From JAAYJT01 sp037445555 (lineage in GTDB: Bacteria; Bacteroidota; Bacteroidia; Bacteroidales; JAAYJT01): DNA of 64,000 nucleotides. The position numbers were made by a program, and so were the translations under genes. The notes under the pieces were generated by a model that did not search any database, was not told the DNA's origin, and saw only the letters and a list, made by a program, of their open reading frames with translations. The stretch spans positions 10,624 through 74,623 of the forward strand of contig JBBIKG010000017.1 of the NCBI GenBank assembly GCA_037445555.1, read 5' to 3'. Each line of letters starts with the position of its first letter. Position 1 is the first letter of the stretch. Below are positions 24,722 to 32,914 of this stretch, one piece after another.

Positions 24722-27537
24722 TACTGTTCAATTTTTTGCCTGAGATATTGGGCAGTATAAGATTCTGAGCGCTCCACCATTTCTTCGGGAGTTCCTTCAA
24801 AACAAATGTACCCGCCGGCTTCTCCGCCTTCTGGCCCCAGATCGATAATCCAGTCGGCGCATTTAACGATATCGAGATTATGCTCGATCACAATAACCGT
24901 ATGTTTGTGTGCGATAAGGGCCTCAAAAGCCTCTACCAGTTTACTTATATCATGAAAATGTAGACCTGTGGTAGGCTCATCGAATATGAACAGGGTGGGG
25001 TTGTTTGAATACCCTTTGGCCAGGAAATAGGCAAGTTTGATACGCTGCGCTTCCCCTCCACTGAGAGTGCTTGACGATTGGCCCAGCCTCAAATATCCCA
25101 GCCCGACATCCTGCAAAGGTTTAAGTTTGGCGATAATCCTGTTTGCTAGGGTGGAGTGATTGTTTTCATCTCCAAAAAAATCAATAGCCTGATCTATAGA
25201 TAATTCCAGAATGTCAGCAATGTTTTTACCTGCATAGGTAACATCTAGAACATCATCTTTAAATCTTTTTCCGTGACAGTGGTCACAAACCAGTTCAATG
25301 TCGGCCATAAACTGCATCTCGATATGTACCACACCTTCCCCTTCACACTCCTCGCAGCGTCCGCCCTCGATGTTAAACGAGAAATATCCGGGTTTGTAGC
25401 CACGCATTTGCGCAAGGATCTGGTCAGCAAAAAGTTGCCGTATATCGTCCCAGGCTTTCACATAAGTGGCAGGGTTTGATCTTGATGACCGCCCTATTGG
25501 GTTTTGGTCAACCAGTTCGACAGATGAGATACTTTGAATATCTCCGGATAAACGATCGTGCCTGCCTGTTTTATCGGCATAGCCTCCGTGAAGTTTCTTC
25601 ACAGCAGTGTAGAACACCTTTTTCACCAGCGATGTTTTTCCGGAACCACTTACACCGGTCACTGCCGTGAGCGCATGTAATGGAAACTTTAAGTTCAGAT
25701 TTTTAAGATTGTTTTCTCTCGCACCACTTATCATTATGAATTCTTTCCACCGTCTTCTTCTTTCGGGTTTTTTGATATTCAGTCTGCCTGAAAGATAGCC
25801 GCCTGTTAATGTACCGCTTGCCATCAGGGATTGATAATCGCCCTGAAAAACAAGCTCACCACCGTATTCTCCTGCATATGGCCCAATGTCAATGATTTCG
25901 TCGGCGGCTTTAATGATATCTTCGTCATGTTCCACCACGATAACGGTATTTCCAAGATTCCGCAACTGCTTCAGTACAGTTATGAGCCTCTGGGTGTCAC
26001 GCGGGTGGAGACCGATGCTGGGTTCGTCCAAAATATACATGGAGCCCACCAGGCTGCTGCCGAGGCTAGTGGCAAGGTTAATACGTTGCGATTCGCCGCC
26101 TGAGAGGGTGTTCGATAAACGGTTTAAGGTCAGATACCCGAGGCCGACATCAAACAACACCTGCAAACGGTTTGTAATCTCTGTAAGTAACTGCCGGCTT
26201 ACCTTTGCGTCGTAATCCGTAAGCTCCAGTGACTTGAAAACCTCCAGTGCCTGGGCCGCTTGCATGAGCACCAGGTCGTTGATGCTGTAATTGCTTATTT
26301 TGACATAGGTGGCATCTTTCCTGAGCCGTGTTCCGTTACATTCGGGACAGGTGGTCTTACCTCTATAGCGCGACATCATCACCCGGTACTGAACCTTGTA
26401 GTTGTTTTCCTCTACGAACCTGAAAAATTCTTGTAACCCATTGAAATACTCATTACCGCTCCACAACAGCTTACGATGGTCCTCGCTGAGTTCATAGTAA
26501 GGCTTGTGTATGGGGAAACCAAACTTATATGCATTCTGTATCAGGATATTCTTCCATTCACTCATTTTTTCGCCTTTCCAGCAGGCAATGGCATCGTCAA
26601 AAATGCTTAAGGTCTTATCAGGTACCACAAGGTCCTCATCAATTCCTAAAACTGATCCAAATCCTTCGCAATGTCTGCATGCACCAAAGGGATTGTTGAA
26701 TGAAAAAAGGTTTGGAGAAGGTTCCTCAAACGTCATTCCGTCGGCTTCGTAGCGCGAAGAAAACTCCTTTACCGATTGCTCAGGATCATCTTCGTTTACT
26801 AAAACACACCTTCCCTTGCCTTCAAAAAATGCCGTTTCAACCGAGTCTGCCAGCCGTGCACGCAGGCTTTCGTCGTTGGATGCCGCCTTTATGCGATCAA
26901 TCAATACATCGAACGCATTGCAAGCTATCGTCTCTTGCTGCAGCAACTCTTCAATGCGATAGAGGCTGCCCTTGAACCGAACCCGTGTATAACCCTGTTG
27001 CATCAGCAGACTAAGCTGCTCGAAAAAGTTCCTGCCGTTGTTCAGTTCATATGGAGCGTAAAGGCTGACACGGCTCCCTGCAGGCAGGGAAAGTATGTAA
27101 TCCACCACATCTTTAGCCTGATGACGCATAACCAACTGCCCTGAAATCGGGGAGTAGGTTTTTCCGGTTCGGGCAAACAAAAGTTTGAGATATTCATAGA
27201 TTTCAGTGGACGTGCCTACTGTGGAGCGGGGATTACGAGTGTTTACCTTCTGCTCTATGGCCACCGCCGGCGATATTCCCGCAATGGATTCAACCTCCGG
27301 CTTGCTCATGCGGCCAAGAAACTGGCGTGCATAGGCACTCAGACTCTCGACATAGCGGCGCTGTCCTTCGGCATACAATGTGTCAAATGCGAGTGATGAT
27401 TTGCCGGAGCCCGAGAGCCCCGTAATGACAACCAGCTTATTGCGCGGGATTGAAACCGACAGGTTCTTTAGGTTGTGAACCCTTGCACCTTTGATGATAA
27501 TGTAGTGATGAGGGTCGAGACGATTGTCATGTGCCAT
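24721..27537 (-). CDS. uvrA: Excinuclease ABC subunit A
   Basis: From ATG 27537 the protein has 938 residues; an upstream TTG at 27561 falls inside the promoter -7 element and is rejected. It has two ABC modules with Walker A GLSGSGKSSLAF and GVSGSGKTSLVK, signatures LSGGESQRINLA and LSGGEAQRIKLA, and zinc-finger cysteines such as CPECNGTRL and CEECEGEGVV. It is the damage-recognition ATPase of nucleotide excision repair and works with UvrB. uvrB is not here. kynU follows with one base of overlap. Confidence 0.97.
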   Translation of the reverse strand: MAHDNRLDPHHYIIIKGARVHNLKNLSVSIPRNKLVVITGLSGSGKSSLAFDTLYAEGQRRYVESLSAYARQFLGRMSKPEVESIAGISPAVAIEQKVNTRNPRSTVGTSTEIYEYLKLLFARTGKTYSPISGQLVMRHQAKDVVDYILSLPAGSRVSLYAPYELNNGRNFFEQLSLLMQQGYTRVRFKGSLYRIEELLQQETIACNAFDVLIDRIKAASNDESLRARLADSVETAFFEGKGRCVLVNEDDPEQSVKEFSSRYEADGMTFEEPSPNLFSFNNPFGACRHCEGFGSVLGIDEDLVVPDKTLSIFDDAIACWKGEKMSEWKNILIQNAYKFGFPIHKPYYELSEDHRKLLWSGNEYFNGLQEFFRFVEENNYKVQYRVMMSRYRGKTTCPECNGTRLRKDATYVKISNYSINDLVLMQAAQALEVFKSLELTDYDAKVSRQLLTEITNRLQVLFDVGLGYLTLNRLSNTLSGGESQRINLATSLGSSLVGSMYILDEPSIGLHPRDTQRLITVLKQLRNLGNTVIVVEHDEDIIKAADEIIDIGPYAGEYGGELVFQGDYQSLMASGTLTGGYLSGRLNIKKPERRRRWKEFIMISGARENNLKNLNLKFPLHALTAVTGVSGSGKTSLVKKVFYTAVKKLHGGYADKTGRHDRLSGDIQSISSVELVDQNPIGRSSRSNPATYVKAWDDIRQLFADQILAQMRGYKPGYFSFNIEGGRCEECEGEGVVHIEMQFMADIELVCDHCHGKRFKDDVLDVTYAGKNIADILELSIDQAIDFFGDENNHSTLANRIIAKLKPLQDVGLGYLRLGQSSSTLSGGEAQRIKLAYFLAKGYSNNPTLFIFDEPTTGLHFHDISKLVEAFEALIAHKHTVIVIEHNLDIVKCADWIIDLGPEGGEAGGYICFEGTPEEMVERSESYTAQYLRQKIEQ

Positions 27538-27558
27538 GACAGCAGTGAAATTAGGGTG

Positions 27559-27566
27559 CAAAAGTA
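27559..27566 (-). promoter_or_regulatory. -7 element TACTTTTG for uvrA
   Basis: On the minus strand TACTTTTG lies 21 bases before ATG 27537, giving a leader of about 15 bases. No SOS-type operator is evident. Confidence 0.6.
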
Positions 27567-27631
27567 GTGAGTTTTATCCTTGTCTGGTTAGCCGTAACCT
27601 CAGCAAAGTGATTAATAGGCTATCCTGGTTT

Positions 27632-27661
27632 TTGTAAAATATATTGTTTTGGCTACCTTTG
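27632..27661 (+). promoter_or_regulatory. Promoter TTG-N19-TACCTTTG for the ABM/tcdA pair
   Basis: TTG at 27632-27634 and TACCTTTG at 27654-27661 have a 19-base spacer. Together with the uvrA promoter about 70 bases away this forms a divergent promoter region. Confidence 0.68.
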
Positions 27662-27738
27662 GCAATGTGCTTTTAGTGGAGTCCTCGCCGAACCAAGTGC
27701 CTGATAAGTTTGTTTATCCCAGGTCTATCTATTATACT

Positions 27739-28287
27739 ATGAACCCCCAAGATCCGGTAACAGTGGTTGTGACCCACCGCGTGGTGGCAGGTCTTGAGAA
27801 ATCCTATGAAGAATGGGCGCAAGGAATTACCCAGGCCGCTCGAACCTTCGATTTAGCCCTGGGCGTTAATTTAATACGTCCACAAACCTCGGCCAGCCGT
27901 GAGTACGTTATTATATTCAAATTCAGCAGTCGGGAGGCTATGAGCCGGTGGGAGGCCTCGGATGAGCGACGCCAATGGGCAGAAAGAAGAAGACTCTTCA
28001 CTATCGATGAACCTACCGTTCACCATCATTATGGATGGGATTATTGGTTTTCACTGCCCTCGAATGCCAGCGTTGCCCCTCCGAAATATAAAATGGCTTT
28101 TATCACATGGATCAGTATTTACCCTCTGGCACTTTTTATGCCAATGCTGCTGAGGCCTGTCACACAACATTTTCATGTTGCCATAGAGGTGCTGATAGTA
28201 GCAGCGGTAATAGTACCGCTGATGGCCTGGGTGATTATGCCATTCATGATCAGGATTTTCAGTAAATGGCTCTATCCCCATGATTAA
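27739..28287 (+). CDS. ABM-domain membrane protein
   Basis: From ATG 27739 the protein has 182 residues; the frame runs upstream to 27649 but that part contains the promoter. The N-terminal about 100 residues form an antibiotic biosynthesis monooxygenase-like ferredoxin fold (VTVVVTHRVVAGLEKSYEEW, VIIFKFSSREAMSRWEAS). Two C-terminal membrane helices (about 115-140 and 145-170) anchor it. COG3224-type proteins of this build occur in many bacteria, and their activity is unknown. It overlaps tcdA by 8 bases and shares its promoter. Confidence 0.82.
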   Translation: MNPQDPVTVVVTHRVVAGLEKSYEEWAQGITQAARTFDLALGVNLIRPQTSASREYVIIFKFSSREAMSRWEASDERRQWAERRRLFTIDEPTVHHHYGWDYWFSLPSNASVAPPKYKMAFITWISIYPLALFMPMLLRPVTQHFHVAIEVLIVAAVIVPLMAWVIMPFMIRIFSKWLYPHD

Positions 28288-29059
28288 ACTGAAACAAAAC
28301 CAAGGGATTTCAGATTACCGGCCATCACTAAAGGATTACGGCGAAGAACAGGAATGGTTATCACGTACCAGGCTGATGGTTGGCCACGATGGCATTGAAA
28401 GGCTTAACAAAGCGCATGTCCTTGTTGCAGGCCTTGGTGGTGTCGGCTCGATGGCGGCTGAGATGTTGTGCCGTGCCGGTATTGGAAAACTTACCATTGC
28501 CGATAACGATAAGGTCCAGGAATCGAACCTCAACCGACAGTTGATCGCACTACGTAGTACCTTGGGAAAACCAAAAACAGAGGTGGTGAGGCAACGGTTG
28601 CTGGATATTAACCCCAATCTTGAGCTGGAGATCATTAGCAATTATCTGAAAGATGATGTGATCATCGAAGTACTCAGCAGGTCGTACGACTATGTGGTAG
28701 ATGCCATCGATACCCTTTCGCCAAAACTTTACTTCGTTATTTATGCGCTCAAAAACAACCATCGCCTTGTCAGCTCCATGGGGGCAGGGGGCAAACTCAA
28801 CCCGGGACTTGTCAGAGTAGCGGATATTTCAGAAACCTTTCAGTGCAAACTGGCTTTCGACCTCCGGAAACGTCTAAGACGAAAAGGGATTACCACCGGG
28901 TTTAAAGCTGTTTTTTCGCCCGAGCCTGTGCCTGACGCAACCATCATCCACACCGAACACGAGAAGAATAAGAAGTCGATGGTGGGCACCATTTCGTACA
29001 TGCCTGCTGTATTTGGGTGCTTTTGTGCCGCTGAAGTTGTGCGCGATCTCATAGGGTAG
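28280..29059 (+). CDS. tcdA: tRNA threonylcarbamoyladenosine dehydratase
   Basis: A 259-residue ThiF/E1-like protein. The nucleotide loop is VAGLGGVGSMAAEMLCRAGIGK, followed by ESNLNRQLIAL and the adenylation Asp in VVDAIDTLSPK. The SMGAGGKLNPGLVRVADISET segment is typical of TcdA (CsdL), which converts t6A at tRNA position 37 to the cyclic ct6A form using ATP. It overlaps the ABM gene by 8 bases. A general ThiF-family activity is the fallback reading, but length and motifs fit TcdA well. Confidence 0.9.
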   Translation: MIKLKQNQGISDYRPSLKDYGEEQEWLSRTRLMVGHDGIERLNKAHVLVAGLGGVGSMAAEMLCRAGIGKLTIADNDKVQESNLNRQLIALRSTLGKPKTEVVRQRLLDINPNLELEIISNYLKDDVIIEVLSRSYDYVVDAIDTLSPKLYFVIYALKNNHRLVSSMGAGGKLNPGLVRVADISETFQCKLAFDLRKRLRRKGITTGFKAVFSPEPVPDATIIHTEHEKNKKSMVGTISYMPAVFGCFCAAEVVRDLIG

Positions 29060-29164
29060 CTAATTTTAAAATACTCAATATCAATCATATGCGGTGTTAT
29101 TATTTTTTTTTGAACTGATTTGGATAAAATTATGCGATGATGCGTGGTTTTTTAAATTTTATCT

Positions 29165-29172
29165 TATATTTG
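29165..29172 (+). promoter_or_regulatory. -7 element TATATTTG for the ECF sigma gene
   Basis: TATATTTG lies in an AT-rich gap and would leave a leader of about 90 bases before ATG 29271. A purine-rich ribosome-binding stretch (CGGAGGGACA) stands just before that ATG, which is unusual here because most genes lack one. Confidence 0.5.
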
Positions 29173-29270
29173 CTTTTTGAAAAAACACCTGTAACCGTAA
29201 CCTAAAATCTGGAGGACAATTATCGGAACAACTCTACGCTTCGAACACTAACAGTAAAAACGGAGGGACA

Positions 29271-29858
29271 ATGGGTACCCAGCATGTTAGCGATCAGGAG
29301 CTAATAAGCCGATATGTAGCAGGTGATCAATCCAGCCTCGAGAGTCTTATAAATCGCCATCAAAGCCGTGTCTTTGCCTATATTCTTATGGTGGTAAAGG
29401 ATAAGCAGCTTTCCGATGACATTTTCCAGGACACTTTCATCAAAGTGATTAATACTTTGCGCACCGGAACCTACAAAGAGGAGGGCAAATTCATACAGTG
29501 GGTGATGAGGATCGCCCACAATCTCATCATAGACTATTTCCGTAAATCGAAGCGCATACCGGTGGTCGATAACGGAAACGATGAATTTGATATCTTCGAT
29601 ACCATCTCACTGACCGATGGCAGCATTGAGGAGCGTATGATTGTGGATCAGATACATGAGGACGTACGTAAACTCATCGATTATCTGCCTGCCGAACAGC
29701 GTGAAGTACTGATCATGCGCCATTATGCCGATATGAGTTTCAAGGAAATTGCTGAACAGACTGATGTGAGCATAAATACTGCGCTTGGGCGCATGCGCTA
29801 TGCGTTGATCAACCTTCGCAAGCTTATTGAAAAGAAGGATATTATTCTCACGGTATAA
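29271..29858 (+). CDS. ECF-type RNA polymerase sigma factor
   Basis: A 195-residue sigma-70 family factor. Region 2 includes ISRYVAGDQSSLESLINRHQSRVFAY and DDIFQDTFIKVI with the -10 helix; region 4 is LPAEQREVLIMRHYADMSFKEIAEQTDVSINTALGRMRYALINLRK. No anti-sigma gene is next to it and there is no FecI-type neighbourhood, so it may be one of the stand-alone ECF-like factors common in Bacteroidota. Its targets are unknown. The following small gene has its own promoter. Confidence 0.9.
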   Translation: MGTQHVSDQELISRYVAGDQSSLESLINRHQSRVFAYILMVVKDKQLSDDIFQDTFIKVINTLRTGTYKEEGKFIQWVMRIAHNLIIDYFRKSKRIPVVDNGNDEFDIFDTISLTDGSIEERMIVDQIHEDVRKLIDYLPAEQREVLIMRHYADMSFKEIAEQTDVSINTALGRMRYALINLRKLIEKKDIILTV

Positions 29859-29884
29859 TTTTCAAAAATATTTTTCAACTCTAA

Positions 29885-29892
29885 TACTTTTG
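29885..29892 (+). promoter_or_regulatory. -7 element TACTTTTG for the small gene at 29942
   Basis: TACTTTTG lies between the sigma-factor stop and a 60-codon frame, 49 bases before its ATG. Its presence supports that the small frame is a real transcribed unit. Confidence 0.52.
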
Positions 29893-29941
29893 CCCCTCAA
29901 GGGTGCGTTTGCCTGGTATAAGTGAAACCAAATACCCAGGC

Positions 29942-30124
29942 ATGATGCAAAGCCCTACTCTTAAACCTTCGTTATCTGAAAGTTCATCAAATTCAAGCTC
30001 CGGTCAGTCCGCGACAGGCATGCGCCCTTCAAGAAGGGTCATACGGAACCTTATGGCTTATTCAGCTGCATTGCTGGTTATAAAGCCCAAACTAACAGGA
30101 ACTATTCTGATCATGGCCAACTAA
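29942..30124 (+). CDS. Small basic protein of unknown function
   Basis: A 60-residue frame from ATG 29942 (or 29945). The first 25 residues are Ser-rich and probably disordered. The rest, MRPSRRVIRNLMAYSAALLVIKPKLTG, is a basic helix followed by a short strand and ends LIMAN. I recall similar PS-x-x-V-I-x-N-I-L-x-Y-S-x-A-L-x-V proteins of about 60 residues in Bacteroidota, without a known function. It has its own -7 element and is followed after 45 bases by an intrinsic terminator, so it looks like a separate transcription unit. It may still be read with the sigma gene upstream. Confidence 0.62.
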   Translation: MMQSPTLKPSLSESSSNSSSGQSATGMRPSRRVIRNLMAYSAALLVIKPKLTGTILIMAN

Positions 30125-30169
30125 CGACATTTTTTGGTACACAACCAAAACGCTTTTTATCAGAAAACT

Positions 30170-30202
30170 GCTCCGCGTACTGACTTTTATGCGGAGCTTT
30201 TC
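30170..30202 (+). terminator. Intrinsic terminator after sigma factor and small gene
   Basis: A 7-base stem, GCTCCGC paired with GCGGAGC, surrounds a 14-base loop and ends in a T run. The nth -7 element starts immediately afterwards. Confidence 0.72.
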
Positions 30203-30210
30203 TATTTTTG
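30203..30210 (+). promoter_or_regulatory. -7 element TATTTTTG for nth
   Basis: TATTTTTG follows directly on the terminator T run and lies 33 bases before ATG 30243. Confidence 0.55.
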
Positions 30211-30242
30211 AATCCGTTAGCAAACCCAATTAACCGGGTAGC

Positions 30243-30926
30243 ATGCAAAAAAAGGAGAGGTTCAGGAATATTATTAACTATTTTGTGGTTAACCAACCGG
30301 TGGCCGAAACCGAATTGCGCTACCATTCAGCCTACGAATTGCTTGTGGCTGTGATCCTTTCAGCCCAGTGCACAGACAAAAGGGTCAACATAATAACCCC
30401 GGCATTCTTCAAGCGTTTTCCTGATGCAAAGACCTTGAGCATGGCTGATCCGGTTGAGGTGTACAGCTTAATCAGCACCTGTACGTATCCGAACAATAAA
30501 ACCAAGCTTCTGTTAGGCATGGCAAGAGTGTTGATTCAGGATTTTGGGGGAGTTGTGCCGGCGGATGTTGAACTTTTACAAATGTTGCCGGGAGTCGGCC
30601 GAAAAACCGCCAACGTAATTGCTTCGGTAGTTTTTAACATTCCCGCCCTGGCTGTTGACACGCATGTGCTCAGGGTAGCTGCAAGGTTAGGTTTGACAAC
30701 CCGCGCGCGCAACCCCCTGCAGGCTGAAAGACAACTTACAAAATACATTCCGTCACATTTGCTGTCGATAGCTCATCACTGGCTCATCCTGCATGGCCGA
30801 TATATTTGTCAGGCACGTAAGCCCAAATGCTCCGTTTGTCCGCTTAATCAATGGTGCAAGTGGTATGACGACAACATGAAAGCAGGCTCCTCCCAATCCG
30901 AACAAAAAGACCTTCGGGCTGTTTAA
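30243..30926 (+). CDS. nth: Endonuclease III
   Basis: A 227-residue base-excision repair enzyme. The helix-hairpin-helix is LPGVGRKTANVIASV with the Schiff-base Lys, and the catalytic Asp is in LAVDTHVLRVAARLGL. The C-terminal 4Fe-4S loop has the exact C-x6-C-x2-C-x5-C spacing (CQARKPKCSVCPLNQWC). It removes oxidised pyrimidines and cuts the abasic site. Length is normal plus a short hydrophilic tail. It is a useful internal comparison for the HhH-like protein at 3259-4260. Confidence 0.96.
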   Translation: MQKKERFRNIINYFVVNQPVAETELRYHSAYELLVAVILSAQCTDKRVNIITPAFFKRFPDAKTLSMADPVEVYSLISTCTYPNNKTKLLLGMARVLIQDFGGVVPADVELLQMLPGVGRKTANVIASVVFNIPALAVDTHVLRVAARLGLTTRARNPLQAERQLTKYIPSHLLSIAHHWLILHGRYICQARKPKCSVCPLNQWCKWYDDNMKAGSSQSEQKDLRAV

Positions 30927-30979
30927 TATCCAGCTTAAATGAATCTATAACTTACAATAATTACAGAATACACAAAGCC

Positions 30980-31438
30980 ATGTCATTATTAAAAAAAGGA
31001 GACAAAGCCCCATCTTTTGAATCGGTGGATCAAAATGGCCATAAGATTAACCTGAATGATTTTGCCGGTACCAAAGTTGTTCTTTATTTTTACCCCAAGG
31101 ACGACACGCCAGGCTGCACTACCGAAGCTTGCAACCTCCGTGATAATCACGACCTACTGCTCAATCTGGAATACAAGGTAATCGGGGTGAGTGTCGATAG
31201 TCAGTCATCTCACAAGAAATTTGCTGAAAAATACAACCTGCCTTTCACCCTCTTGGCTGATACCAGCAAAGAAATTGTGAACGCATATGGGGTTTGGGGT
31301 CCTAAAAAATTTATGGGGCGTAGTTACGATGGCACCCAAAGGGTAACTTATGTAATTGATGAACAGGGATTTATTGAGAAGGTTATCAACAAGGTAGATA
31401 CAAAGAATCACGCTCAGCAGATCCTTGGCAACGGCTAA
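30980..31438 (+). CDS. bcp: Thioredoxin-dependent thiol peroxidase
   Basis: A 152-residue peroxiredoxin of the BCP/PrxQ type. The peroxidatic C46 lies in YPKDDTPGCTTEACNLRD and the resolving C51 follows five residues later, the atypical two-Cys arrangement. It reduces hydrogen peroxide and organic peroxides, with thioredoxin as donor; a trxA gene is elsewhere in the window. It follows nth by 53 bases and ends before an intrinsic terminator. Confidence 0.95.
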   Translation: MSLLKKGDKAPSFESVDQNGHKINLNDFAGTKVVLYFYPKDDTPGCTTEACNLRDNHDLLLNLEYKVIGVSVDSQSSHKKFAEKYNLPFTLLADTSKEIVNAYGVWGPKKFMGRSYDGTQRVTYVIDEQGFIEKVINKVDTKNHAQQILGNG

Positions 31439-31508
31439 TCATCACTCATTTCTTCTGAGATTATACTTCGAGCAAAATTTAATTTCGTTTTGCCACCTCA
31501 GCATAAAA

Positions 31509-31535
31509 AGTCCTGCAGCAATGCGGGCTTTTTTT
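31509..31535 (+). terminator. Intrinsic terminator after bcp
   Basis: AGTCC-T-GCA pairs with TGCGGGCT, with one bulged T and one G-T pair, around a GCAA loop. A run of T follows and merges into the recA -7 element. Confidence 0.65.
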
Positions 31536-31542
31536 ATCTTTG
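31535..31542 (+). promoter_or_regulatory. -7 element TATCTTTG for recA
   Basis: TATCTTTG begins in the T run of the bcp terminator and lies 15 bases before ATG 31558. No LexA-type palindrome is evident. Confidence 0.55.
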
Positions 31543-31557
31543 GAAAAAAATACCACT

Positions 31558-32568
31558 ATGGCCGACCTCAAAGAAATCAACAAAGAAAAACTAAAAGCGT
31601 TGCAACTAACGCTTGATAAGATTGAAAAGACATATGGCAAAGGCACCATCATGAAGCTGGGCGATACAGCCATCGAAGATATACCCGTCATACCGACCGG
31701 GTCTATTGCATTAGATGCAGCTCTTGGCATTGGTGGACTGCCGAGGGGCCGGGTTATCGAAATTTTTGGCCCTGAGTCATCAGGTAAAACCACGCTGGCG
31801 CTGCACGCCATTGCTGAGGCTCAGAGAGCAGGCGGTTTGGCGGCCTTTATTGATGCCGAACATGCATTTGACAGGTTTTATGCCCAAAAACTGGGAGTGG
31901 ATACTGAAAACCTATTGGTTTCGCAGCCTGACAATGGCGAGCAGGCTCTTGAGATTACGGAGAACCTCATTCGCTCTGGTGCCATCGACCTGATCGTGAT
32001 CGATTCAGTGGCAGCCCTTACTCCCAGAAGCGAGATTGAAGGCGAGATGGGGGATTCCAAAGTTGGACTGCAGGCAAGGCTCATGTCGCAAGCCCTGCGC
32101 AAACTTACAGCAACTATAAGCAAGACTGGGTGTTGCTGCATTTTTATCAACCAGTTGCGTGAAAAAATCGGCGTCATGTTTGGCAACCCCGAAACCACCA
32201 CGGGCGGCAACGCCTTAAAATTTTATGCCTCTGTGAGACTGGATATTCGCAAAGGAACCCAGATAAAAGAAGGCGAAGCAACCTTAGGGAACCGTGTGCG
32301 GGTGAAGGTGGTGAAAAACAAAGTAGCTCCTCCGTTTAGAGTGGCTGAATTTGACATAATTTTCGGTGAGGGCATTTCAAAACTTGGGGAGATCATCGAC
32401 CTGGGTGTCGATTTTGGCATTATTAAGAAAAGCGGATCATGGTTCAGCTATGGTGAAACAAAACTTGGACAAGGCCGCGACGCAGTTAAGAAATTACTTT
32501 TCGAAAATCCGGAACTGGCTGATGAGATCGAAAAACTGATTCGTGAGCACCTCGGGAGCATTAAATAA
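31558..32568 (+). CDS. recA: Recombinase RecA
   Basis: From ATG 31558 the protein has 336 residues; the TTG at 31540 overlaps the promoter. The Walker A motif is GPESSGKTT, and QPDNGEQALEI and GLQARLMSQALRKLT are standard RecA stretches including the L1 and L2 loop regions. It drives homologous recombination and strand exchange. A small oddity is a run of three cysteines (TGCCCIFINQ) where most RecAs have TTC or VCIF. The C-terminus is short and ends REHLGSIK. Confidence 0.97.
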   Translation: MADLKEINKEKLKALQLTLDKIEKTYGKGTIMKLGDTAIEDIPVIPTGSIALDAALGIGGLPRGRVIEIFGPESSGKTTLALHAIAEAQRAGGLAAFIDAEHAFDRFYAQKLGVDTENLLVSQPDNGEQALEITENLIRSGAIDLIVIDSVAALTPRSEIEGEMGDSKVGLQARLMSQALRKLTATISKTGCCCIFINQLREKIGVMFGNPETTTGGNALKFYASVRLDIRKGTQIKEGEATLGNRVRVKVVKNKVAPPFRVAEFDIIFGEGISKLGEIIDLGVDFGIIKKSGSWFSYGETKLGQGRDAVKKLLFENPELADEIEKLIREHLGSIK

Positions 32569-32719
32569 TGTCACATTATTCATCCTCAGGATCTATGGGG
32601 GTACTAACATTTCCTTTGTACCCTGGTCTGACCTGACGCAATGAGATTGCTTGTTGCTATATTGATGGCAATTAATTCTATGTCAAGCAATTAAGAAGAT
32701 ATTACTGTTTTCATGGGGT

Positions 32720-32914
32720 TCAATGCCTTTCAGTTCGCGCCTTAATTTCATTTTTTAGTTCAGTGAACTGACAACCGGAAGGGCTGCAGGTGCAGGAATC
32801 GCACTTGTCTGATGAAGTTTTTGAAGGTTGGAAAGTCTTTATCAGGCTGTAAACAGTGTAAGCTGCAGCCGTAACGATAATCAGGATTGTGAGAATTTGC
32901 TGCCACATGATCAT
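32720..32914 (-). CDS. FeoB-associated Cys-rich membrane protein
   Basis: A 64-residue protein (or 62 from the inner ATG) with one membrane helix, LTILIIVTAAAYTVYSL, and a cytoplasmic Cys-rich tail, CDSCTCSPSGC. This is the small partner often coded after feoB and thought to help iron uptake or handling. Its ATG directly follows the FeoAB stop with no gap, so expression is coupled. The tail may bind iron; this is inferred from family and cysteines. Confidence 0.9.
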   Translation of the reverse strand: MIMWQQILTILIIVTAAAYTVYSLIKTFQPSKTSSDKCDSCTCSPSGCQFTELKNEIKARTERH

